NCBI GenBank assembly: GCA_028717165.1
Contig: JAQUOK010000044.1
Span: forward strand, 1 to 11,449
Length of the DNA: 11,449 nt
Direction: 5' to 3'
From: Victivallaceae bacterium
GTDB taxonomy: Bacteria > Verrucomicrobiota > Lentisphaeria > Victivallales > Victivallaceae
This document shows positions 1-5,698 of the stretch, in pieces. Positions within the stretch are counted from its first letter, which is position 1, and the number at the start of each line of letters is the position of its first letter. The translations under genes and the position numbers were made by a program. A model generated the notes under the pieces. That model did no database searches, was not told where the DNA came from, and saw only the letters and a program-made list of their open reading frames with translations.

Positions 1-10
1 GGCGGTATAT

Positions 11-72
11 TAGTCGTTGCTGAAAAAGTCTCTTCTGTCCGTACTCTTCGTCAGTTTCAGCCTCGCGTACAA
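11..72 (+). repeat. 62-base dispersed direct repeat, copy A
   Basis: This stretch matches positions 3551-3612 in the same orientation with 56 of 62 bases identical and no gaps, by my own alignment. Similarity continues a few bases leftward (the hexamer GCGGTA at 2-7 matches 3542-3547) and then reaches the window edge, so the full left extent is unknown. It contains an inverted pair, GCTGAAA (19-25) and TTTCAGC (55-61). Five of the six differences would change the amino acid in the one plus frame I compared throughout, and that frame carries a stop in copy B, so it does not look like conserved protein-coding sequence. It lies just past the 3' end of the methyltransferase gene. Confidence 0.75.
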
Positions 73-122
73 AAGGGAAATGTTTATTACATCTTTGAGC
101 GTAAATCGGGAAGCGGTCAAGC

Positions 123-905
123 TTATCTTTCCGGGTAACCGATAAACCAGGTAATCGGACAGGTTTGCATAAGTATTCGCTTGCGCCCGCATTCAAATTT
201 ATATCCCGGCGCGTCTGTTTCCGCGACGATACGCCTGAATTCGGCTGCGGAATAACTTTTCAGATGGGAAATGAAACCGTCGATCATCATTAAAAGCGGT
301 ACCGCCGGGATTATATACGTCCAGAAAAGCCGCCGCCACGAAAACGGGCTGACCAGCGGCGTCAGCAGCAATACCAGGAACGGTACCGCCAATGACGGCA
401 GAACCGCCTGAAGAATCCCCCGCCCGGAGTATTCGAAAAAAGCGATGCCGCAATTTTGTCTGACAGCGCATTCCGTAAAAGTTTTCAATTGCCTCGGTGA
501 AAAATGATGCGCCCCGGAAAATAAAGTCCAAAAGCCTTGAGGCTTCTCGTTTTCGTCCAATATATCAACCGATTCCGCAATATACTTTATCCGGCCCCCG
601 GAAAGTTTTTCAATCCTCCGGGCGCTCTCCGCGTTGGGAAATTTGTCGCAAAGCAGGGCGTTATATTTGTCCGTTTCCGGGCCAAGCGCCGCCAGCACTT
701 TCAAAATATAAGCGCCGCCCCCGGCCGCAAAATCAACGATCCGGCGGTGGCCGGACTTTTCCATGGCGTTCTTCAGCAGCGGCATAGTACTTTTGTACGG
801 ATTGACATGATATGTAAAAAAAGCCAGAAAATCCGTCATCAGATCACGCCAGACCGCCGGACAGTACCGGGTTTCATGAAATTCTTTCATGTTCAATCTA
901 TTCAT
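123..905 (-). CDS. Class I SAM-dependent methyltransferase with hydrophobic C-terminal half
   Basis: The 260-residue product is a probable methyltransferase of unknown substrate. The SAM-binding glycine-rich loop is VDFAAGGGAYI (residues 57-67). An acidic position at the end of strand 2 is seen in LLCDKF (84-89), and GAHHFSP (131-137) lies where the family's motif IV/post-motif loop is expected. The C-terminal half is unusual: residues 165-187 and 195-207 are strongly hydrophobic and could be membrane-inserted, followed by a WTYIIP...IDGFISHLKSY stretch (195-218). I recall a similar tail from a family of uncharacterised bacterial methyltransferases. The ATG at 905 overlaps the end of the upstream ligase by 8 bases, which implies translational coupling. 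A second ATG at 890 has no better ribosome site. A methyltransferase acting on a lipid-like or ligase-activated product is my inference. Confidence 0.8.
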   Translation of the reverse strand: MNRLNMKEFHETRYCPAVWRDLMTDFLAFFTYHVNPYKSTMPLLKNAMEKSGHRRIVDFAAGGGAYILKVLAALGPETDKYNALLCDKFPNAESARRIEKLSGGRIKYIAESVDILDENEKPQGFWTLFSGAHHFSPRQLKTFTECAVRQNCGIAFFEYSGRGILQAVLPSLAVPFLVLLLTPLVSPFSWRRLFWTYIIPAVPLLMMIDGFISHLKSYSAAEFRRIVAETDAPGYKFECGRKRILMQTCPITWFIGYPER

Positions 906-2340
906 TTGTCCGCCGTATTTTCCCGCTTCCGGTTTTTTCCAGTTCGGGAATAATGATGAATTCTTTCGGAACGCAGTAGGCGGCGAGGCGCCGCATACAG
1001 AATTTCCGCAGTTCCTTTTTCAATTCTTCATCCCGGCCGGAATATTTTTTTTCAGGAACCACAAACGCAACCGGTATTTCCCCAAAATTGTCATGCCGTT
1101 TCCCTTCGACTTTTGCTTCGGACACCGCGGGATGCGACAAAATAACCTCTTCCGCCTCATAAGGGAATATTTTCATACCGATAAAATTGATGACATTCTT
1201 GCTCCGCCCCACGATATGCAAATAACCGTCTTCGTCAAGTTTCCCTATATCACCGGTTGCGAACCAGCCGTCCTTAAATAAATCCTCCCGCAGCACAAAC
1301 GGGTCAAAATAAGCGTCGAACATTCCAGGCCCCCGTAAAAGGATTTCGCCTCTGCCTGTTGCATCGGGGCTACGCAGTTTCAACTGGTAATCCGGCAGCA
1401 CGGCCCCGACCGAATCGCATTTTTCCGGCCGCCCGGAAGTATTGACGAAAGCCAGCCCGACTTCGATAATCCCGTAGGCCTGGGTTAAACCGAAACCGAA
1501 CTTTTCCATAAAGTTCCGCGCCGGCTCCGGGTGCAGCTTCATCGCCGTTGAAACCGCCAGCCTCACATCTTTCAGCATTGCGGGCGCGAACAGGTCAAAA
1601 CGCGTCAGCAAGCCGTAATGGTACGGCGTCGCGTAAATCACGCTGATACGGTTTTCCGATAAGGCCTTTGACATTTTTTCAGGCAGGGGCGAACCGCAAA
1701 GCACGATGGTCGCGCGGCGGCGCAGAAAAAGCAGGATCGTCACCACAAAATGAAAGGACATGTCCAGTACCCACAGGATTTTATCATCCGGGCTTATTTT
1801 CAGCGCTTTATCGGCAGCGGCGGTTCTTTCGATAATCGCCCGGTGCGACAATACCACCCCTTTGCGGTTTCCGGTGGTTCCGGACGAAAACCGGATAAAC
1901 GCCGCCCGCAAGGGGGCCGGGAGAATTCTTTCGGTATTTTCAACGGAAAATTTTAAAAAGAACCAGCTGTCTTCTCCCGGACCGGGCGTATCCAGCAGCA
2001 CAGCCCCCGCCACCGGATAATAAGGCGGCGTGAAAAGAAAATGGTTTATTTTTATTTTTTCCAGAATCGTTTCTATTTCCGGTTTCGACGAGTTTACCGG
2101 AACCGGTATGACTACGGCGTCAAGTTCGAGTATCGCAAGACTGAAAACAATATAACAATAGGAATCTTCCGCCAGCAGAGCAACTTTTTCATTGGCCTGC
2201 ACGCCAAGTCCGGAAAGTTGATTACGGACGGAATCCAGATCCGAAAACAACTGTTCATAACTGACGGAAAAATTTTCAGTCCGAACTGCGATAACGGAAT
2301 CTTCAGTCCTCTCATTGCGTATTACGCTTACTATATTCAT
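898..2340 (-). CDS. AMP-dependent synthetase/ligase (acyl- or aryl-CoA ligase-like)
   Basis: This is an adenylate-forming enzyme of the ANL superfamily, expected to activate a carboxylic acid as its acyl-AMP and pass it to CoA or a carrier protein. With 480 residues it is a full-length stand-alone ligase. Visible motifs are the phosphate loop SSGTTGNRKG (152-161), YGIIE (289-293), the ribose-binding aspartate in ATGDIG (D364), hinge-region R379 in GRSK, and the catalytic lysine in KTGSGKIRR (K474). The core motif is usually YGxTE, so Ile in place of Thr is odd. An in-frame GTG at 2376 would add 12 residues. I prefer the ATG at 2340 because the extension looks like leader sequence and family similarity starts just after it. 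The 153-base gap to the adenosyltransferase shows no terminator, so cotranscription is possible. The substrate cannot be read from the sequence. Confidence 0.85.
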   Translation of the reverse strand: MNIVSVIRNERTEDSVIAVRTENFSVSYEQLFSDLDSVRNQLSGLGVQANEKVALLAEDSYCYIVFSLAILELDAVVIPVPVNSSKPEIETILEKIKINHFLFTPPYYPVAGAVLLDTPGPGEDSWFFLKFSVENTERILPAPLRAAFIRFSSGTTGNRKGVVLSHRAIIERTAAADKALKISPDDKILWVLDMSFHFVVTILLFLRRRATIVLCGSPLPEKMSKALSENRISVIYATPYHYGLLTRFDLFAPAMLKDVRLAVSTAMKLHPEPARNFMEKFGFGLTQAYGIIEVGLAFVNTSGRPEKCDSVGAVLPDYQLKLRSPDATGRGEILLRGPGMFDAYFDPFVLREDLFKDGWFATGDIGKLDEDGYLHIVGRSKNVINFIGMKIFPYEAEEVILSHPAVSEAKVEGKRHDNFGEIPVAFVVPEKKYSGRDEELKKELRKFCMRRLAAYCVPKEFIIIPELEKTGSGKIRRTNE

Positions 2341-2493
2341 AGTTTCATAACCCGAAAGGCGCGGAGGTAAAACCACTTTCTGAAAAAAGCGTTTTTTCTT
2401 TACCGCGCCCCGACTTTTTTTACAAAAACCTTTTGTCGCATTTTCTGTTCGCGGCGCAAGTGAAAACAGAATTATATCCTGCAGAAACCGCAG

Positions 2494-3042
2494 CTAAAAC
2501 TCGATGCCCTTCTGAGCTTTTATTCCTCTTTTGTAAGGGTGTTTTATTTCCCGGATTTCGGATACCAGATCGGACGCCTCAGCCAGTTCCGGGAGAACTC
2601 CCCTTCCGGTTACGATAATATGCATCCAGACCGGTCTTTGCTTAAGTACACGAATAACTTCGGCGCTGTCCAGCCAGCCTTTTTTCAAAACGATGTTCAA
2701 CTCGTCAAGCACCAGCAGGTCCGTTTCCGCCCGTTCAATATATTTTTTCGCCAGTTCCCAGGCGGCGGCAGCACAGGCTTGGTGCCCGTTTTGATCCGTA
2801 TTTTCCCGCCAGGTAAATCCGGCGCCGAGCGGAATTATTTCAAAGTGGAGTTCAGTATTGTCGGCGAATTGCTTTTCCCCGGTCTTCCCGGCATTTTTAA
2901 CGAACTGCAGGACGGAGACTGTCCATCCCCAGCCGAGCGCGCGCAGGCAGGTTCCCAAAGCGCCGGTAGTTTTGCCTTTGCCGTTTCCGCTTATGTTTAT
3001 AAGCAGCCCGTGCCGCTTTTCCCTTTCAGTTTTTTCAAGCAT
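2494..3042 (-). CDS. cobO: Corrinoid (cob(I)alamin) adenosyltransferase, CobA/CobO/BtuR type
   Basis: The enzyme transfers the adenosyl group of ATP to cob(I)alamin or cob(I)yrinic acid a,c-diamide, giving the adenosylated cofactor in the cytoplasm. The 182-residue length is close to the usual family size. It has the P-loop GNGKGKTT (19-26), the family GAGFTW motif (73-78), the Walker B-like VLDELN (111-116), and the typical tail HPYKRGIKAQKGIEF (168-182). The N-terminal extension before the P-loop is short. The start ATG has AAGGG eight bases upstream. It is the first gene of the minus-strand block, but no other cobalamin genes are visible, so it may serve salvage or an adenosylcobalamin enzyme elsewhere. 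The leader is about 94 bases by the predicted promoter and too short for a cobalamin riboswitch. It holds a GC-rich hairpin (3096-3108). Confidence 0.93.
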   Translation of the reverse strand: MLEKTEREKRHGLLINISGNGKGKTTGALGTCLRALGWGWTVSVLQFVKNAGKTGEKQFADNTELHFEIIPLGAGFTWRENTDQNGHQACAAAAWELAKKYIERAETDLLVLDELNIVLKKGWLDSAEVIRVLKQRPVWMHIIVTGRGVLPELAEASDLVSEIREIKHPYKRGIKAQKGIEF

Positions 3043-3135
3043 GTTCGTGGCCCTTGTTTTCCCAGACCCAGGTTATGGATATTTTACGAACTTAACCGGC
3101 CCGGCCGGGACTGCTACTTAAACCAACAAATTCCA

Positions 3136-3153
3136 TACTGTTAATTTACAGTA
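3136..3153. promoter_or_regulatory. Perfect palindrome TACTGT-N6-ACAGTA, operator candidate
   Basis: Two perfect 6-base half-sites are separated by TAATTT and lie exactly over the predicted -10 and start of the cobO promoter, where a repressor would block transcription. The half-sites equal those of the E. coli SOS box, but the spacer is 6 rather than 8 bases, so a LexA site is not supported. Which protein binds is unknown. Confidence 0.35.
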
Positions 3154-3170
3154 AACTTTATAACTGTCAA
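3143..3170 (-). promoter_or_regulatory. Putative sigma70-like promoter for cobO
   Basis: On the minus strand TTGACA (3170-3165) is followed after 16 bases by TAAATT (3148-3143). The -35 is perfect and the -10 is poor. The predicted start near 3136 leaves a leader of about 94 bases before the cobO ATG. A perfect palindrome at 3136-3153 covers the -10. Confidence 0.45.
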
Positions 3171-3223
3171 TTATGATTGACATGCAACAGTCACGTAAAT
3201 GCAAGCGCGTTTCTTATTTTTCT

Positions 3224-3371
3224 GACTTTTGTCATGTCTGATCTCCTGGACGGCCCCGAAAGTCATTGTTTGAGAAAATGGGACTTTTGAGACACTTGGG
3301 ACTTTGAGGTTAAATTCAAAAGTCTCAACCGTCCCGGGAGTCCCAATCGCTGTCAAGCAAGACTTTTGTCA
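3224..3371. repeat. Cluster of short direct and inverted repeats
   Basis: GACTTTTGTCA occurs at 3224-3234 and again at 3361-3371, each followed after 8 bases by CTCCTG. Between them are the near-direct repeats GGGACTTTTGAG (3280-3291) and GGGACTTTGAG (3298-3308), and inverted pairs such as GACTTTTG (3282-3289) with CAAAAGTC (3317-3324) and TTGGGACT (3296-3303) with AGTCCCAA (3339-3346). The last two pairs cross, so they are alternative foldings. A weak minus-strand reading frame passes through (3171-3356), but it is low-complexity and has no recognisable domain. The stretch looks like a non-coding repeat region, perhaps a degenerate mobile or regulatory RNA element. Confidence 0.5.
3298..3335 (+). 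other. Imperfect hairpin in the repeat cluster
   Basis: GGGAC (3298-3302) can pair with GTCCC (3331-3335), and TTGAG (3304-3308) with CTCAA (3324-3328). The internal loop is 1 base on one side and 2 on the other, and the terminal loop is 15 bases. There is no following T-run in either direction, so it is not a classic terminator. Confidence 0.35.
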
Positions 3372-3400
3372 GCCTCGTCCTCCTGATCTTTTTATTAAAT

Positions 3401-3433
3401 ATTCAAGTTGAATCAGAATAAAATAACTTGAAT
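3401..3433 (+). other. AT-rich 9-bp perfect hairpin
   Basis: ATTCAAGTT (3401-3409) is the exact reverse complement of AACTTGAAT (3425-3433), with a 15-base loop. No T-run follows on the plus strand; the minus-strand side is AT-rich but mixed. It could be an RNA hairpin, a protein-binding site or the end of the repeat region. Confidence 0.4.
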
Positions 3434-3553
3434 TCAGGAATTCCCGACTTCGATTATCGCTGGAGCTATGGATTTTCCGCCGGATTCGAATGTGAAAATT
3501 ACGGAACCGGCGCGACAACGATCTGCCGTGACTTCGGAATCGCGGTAGGATAG
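3422..3553 (+). pseudogene. Possible eroded coding fragment (43 codons, ends at 62-base repeat)
   Basis: A plus-strand frame stays open for 43 codons and stops with TAG at the first bases of repeat copy B. It reads as plausible protein, with segments such as PDFDYRWSYGFSAGFE and CRDFGIAVG. The aromatic, alternating pattern recalls an outer-membrane beta strand, but that is a faint impression. There is no start codon with a ribosome site and an in-frame TAA precedes it at 3419-3421. Copy A carries the same stop in the same phase (AVY then TAG). It may be the remnant of the 3' end of a gene that normally precedes this repeat, or chance. Confidence 0.2.
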
Positions 3554-3612
3554 TCGTTACTGAAAAAGTCTCTTTTGTCCATACTCTCCGTTAGTTTCAG
3601 CCTCGCGGACAA
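3551..3612 (+). repeat. 62-base dispersed direct repeat, copy B
   Basis: Same element and orientation as 11-72, with 6 substitutions. The inverted pair CTGAAA (3560-3565) and TTTCAG (3595-3600) is kept, and a second pair TTGTCC (3575-3580) with GGACAA (3607-3612) is present in this copy only. The two copies are offset by 3,540 bases and enclose the whole cobO-ligase-methyltransferase block. Confidence 0.75.
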
Positions 3613-3723
3613 CTCGACGGCACGAAAAGCATTCACTAGAATCAGGCAAATGTAAAGGTTATTTCTGAACGGCTCCTAAATGCCGGTTATCCGATTAAAA
3701 GATAAAAATATTTCCTGTCGAAA

Positions 3724-3752
3724 TTGATTACGGTTCCGGTACACTTTATATT
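3724..3752 (+). promoter_or_regulatory. Putative sigma70-like promoter for the ABC exporter gene
   Basis: TTGATT (3724-3729) and TATATT (3747-3752) are separated by an ideal 17 bases. The predicted start near 3759 gives a leader of about 58 bases. It is the best promoter match I found in the window. Confidence 0.55.
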
Positions 3753-3817
3753 GTCGCGATGAAAAAAGTAATATTCGAACGAAAAACGCCGGGATTTTGC
3801 GGAGTTTGACATTAACG

Positions 3818-5599
3818 ATGCTAAAATATTTAAAAAGCGGCTTATCCAGAAGACTTCCGGCCGACCATTTCAACGGCCATACCGAATACGGGCGTCTGAG
3901 GGATAACGTGAAATATCTGTTTCCCTCGGTTCGCAAGACCTGGCGGGTCGGGGTTGCAACGGGATTTTTCCTGCTCATTTCATCCCTGCTTTCCTGGCCG
4001 ATGCCGATGATATTCAGGTATTTGATAGACAATGTGTTGCTCAAAAAAAACTTCTCGCTGATTCTGCCCGTCGCCGGAATATTCGTCGCGTTCGGTATCG
4101 CTGTTTTCATTGCGGATATGCTCCGGAATTTCTTCGAATCGAAGTTTGCCGAAGAGACGATTCTGGATTTAAGGGAAAGACTGCTGACGAAAACTTTCAG
4201 TCTTCCGAAAACATTCTTTGATAAAAACCAGTCCGGGTATATTGCCTCCAGAATTTCCACAGACGTTCAGGGCGTCAGGTTTTTTATTTCGGGAACTGTT
4301 ACCAGGCTTTTTGTTGAAGCAATGCACTTGCTCGGCGGAACCATTTTCCTTTTTTATCTCGAATGGCGGCTTGCGCTGCCGGTTGCGGCTGTGCTGCCTT
4401 TGTCTTTTGTTTTAACCCGGTTTTTCGCGCGGAAAAATTACGCGGTTTCGCATGAGTCAAGCGAGTTGAACGCCAGGCTCGATGCGGCCTATGTGGAATC
4501 TGCGGCAAACGTTCAACTGATCAAATCGTTTGCCGGTGAAAAAAAAATGGTCGCCGGGATAATTGAGCTGGCGGAAAACAAGATTAAAATCCTGTATGAA
4601 AATATTACGCTGTACGCCTTATCGAACGGCATAAATAAACTGATGCCGTCCTTGGCGAAACTGGCGGTTCTGATAACCGGTTCTTACTGGGTAATAAGCG
4701 GACGCTGGGAAGTCGGTACCCTGATTGCGTACCTGGCTTATTTATCGTATGTCTACAATCCGGTCGCTCAGCTTTCGTCCAGCGTCAACCAGCTTCAGTC
4801 GGCGAGGGCGACGCTGGACCGGATCGCCACTATCTTCAACATGGCTCCGGAGCAAAACATCGATAACGGAAAAACTGTCGGGAAACTGAATGGCAAAATC
4901 GCGTTTGAAAACGTTTCTTTTTATTACGAAAGAGAGGCGCTTATCCTCGATGACGTCTCGTTCGTCGCAGATCGGGGAGACGTATGGGCGGTCGTCGGGA
5001 AAAGCGGTATCGGGAAAACCACGCTCATTTCCCTGATAATGCGTTTCTACCGGCCGCAGAAGGGCCGCATATTTTTTGACGATACGGACGTTTCGGAACT
5101 CAACGCCAGATCGCTGAGAAAACGGATCGGGTATGTTTCGCAGAATATTCAATTGTTGTCCGGAAGCATAATCGACAATCTGAAATACGGCAATCCCGAT
5201 GCCGGGACGGCGGAGATCGTCGCAGCGTGCAAAGCGGCCCGGATTCACGATTTCATCGAGGAACTTCCCGGTAAATACGAAACCATTATCGGGGAACGGG
5301 GGATCAACCTTTCCGAGGGCCAGAAACAACGTCTTGCGCTGGCCCGCACCTTGATACAGAATGGCGACATAATTATTCTCGACGAGCCGACTTCGGCCCT
5401 GGATCGCGAGACGGAGAATTTCGTTTGTGAAGCGTTTCGCCGGCATTTTCAGGGCAAAACGGCGTTTCTGATCGCGCACCGGGCCGAAACGATTAAAGTT
5501 GCGGACAAGGTTATTTTACTGCGAGAAGGCCTGAGTCCACGGATCGGAACAATGGAAGAACTGAAAAATGAGCCTGAAATGAAGAAAATTCTGGATTGA
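3818..5599 (+). CDS. ABC exporter half-transporter, MsbA/lipid-type (TMD-NBD fusion)
   Basis: At 593 residues it has the usual length for a homodimeric or heterodimeric inner-membrane exporter. A cytoplasmic N-terminus of about 40 residues precedes six expected membrane helices (about 43-315). The nucleotide-binding domain shows an A-loop tyrosine (369-370), Walker A GKSGIGKT (394-401), Q-loop Q442, signature LSEGQ (498-502, one change from LSGGQ), Walker B IIILDE (518-523) and switch histidine H554. It is therefore predicted to be a competent ATPase. The frame is also open back to a TTG at 3797. I chose the ATG at 3818, with GGAG 13 bases upstream (a long spacing). It stands alone, divergent from cobO and convergent with comM. 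The substrate is unknown: the arnT genes nearby make a lipid plausible, but drug or peptide export cannot be excluded. Confidence 0.92.
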   Translation: MLKYLKSGLSRRLPADHFNGHTEYGRLRDNVKYLFPSVRKTWRVGVATGFFLLISSLLSWPMPMIFRYLIDNVLLKKNFSLILPVAGIFVAFGIAVFIADMLRNFFESKFAEETILDLRERLLTKTFSLPKTFFDKNQSGYIASRISTDVQGVRFFISGTVTRLFVEAMHLLGGTIFLFYLEWRLALPVAAVLPLSFVLTRFFARKNYAVSHESSELNARLDAAYVESAANVQLIKSFAGEKKMVAGIIELAENKIKILYENITLYALSNGINKLMPSLAKLAVLITGSYWVISGRWEVGTLIAYLAYLSYVYNPVAQLSSSVNQLQSARATLDRIATIFNMAPEQNIDNGKTVGKLNGKIAFENVSFYYEREALILDDVSFVADRGDVWAVVGKSGIGKTTLISLIMRFYRPQKGRIFFDDTDVSELNARSLRKRIGYVSQNIQLLSGSIIDNLKYGNPDAGTAEIVAACKAARIHDFIEELPGKYETIIGERGINLSEGQKQRLALARTLIQNGDIIILDEPTSALDRETENFVCEAFRRHFQGKTAFLIAHRAETIKVADKVILLREGLSPRIGTMEELKNEPEMKKILD

Positions 5600-5657
5600 C
5601 GAAAGATTAACCTGAAAAATTTAATTGCCAGTCAAGTTCTGAAGCGTATAGCGACTG

Positions 5658-5680
5658 TAAGGAGCGGCTTTATGCCGCAC
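5658..5680 (+). repeat. REP-like hairpin in convergent gap
   Basis: GCGGC (5664-5668) and GCCGC (5674-5678) form a perfect stem around TTTAT, preceded by GTAAGGA. A G/T-A-rich tetranucleotide before a GC-rich hairpin between convergent genes is the layout of repetitive extragenic palindromes mobilised by RAYT transposases. Just downstream, ACAGG (5679-5683) and CCTGT (5694-5698) make a weak second stem with a short T-run that could help end transcription of the ABC gene. Only one copy of the hairpin is in the window. Confidence 0.4.
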
Positions 5681-5698
5681 AGGGGCCAGGCAGCCTGT

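Noticed and set aside
1..138. Plus-strand frame open from the window edge through repeat A
   Set aside because: The matching frame in copy B has an in-frame TAG, and five of six differences are non-synonymous, so coding is not supported.
10..192. 60-codon minus-strand frame over copy A of the repeat
   Set aside because: It mostly overlaps the methyltransferase 3' end in another frame, and the equivalent frame in copy B lacks the same stop and upstream part.
2539..3144. 201-codon plus-strand open frame over cobO
   Set aside because: It is antisense to all conserved CobO motifs and has no ribosome site or family resemblance.
3136..3153. LexA/SOS box
   Set aside because: Half-sites fit, but CTG and CAG are 8 bases apart rather than the 10 needed for the E. 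coli-type box, and the downstream genes are not SOS genes.
3171..3356. Small minus-strand gene of 61 codons in the repeat-rich spacer
   Set aside because: Composition follows the repeats, the frame has no domain, and no Shine-Dalgarno site was seen.
3430..3443. Pair of GAATTC sites 8 bases apart
   Set aside because: Short restriction-site-like repeats without further structure; likely chance.
4742..5479. 245-codon minus-strand open frame inside the ABC gene
   Set aside because: It is antisense to the conserved nucleotide-binding domain, shows no family motifs, and the sense frame is clearly the coding one.
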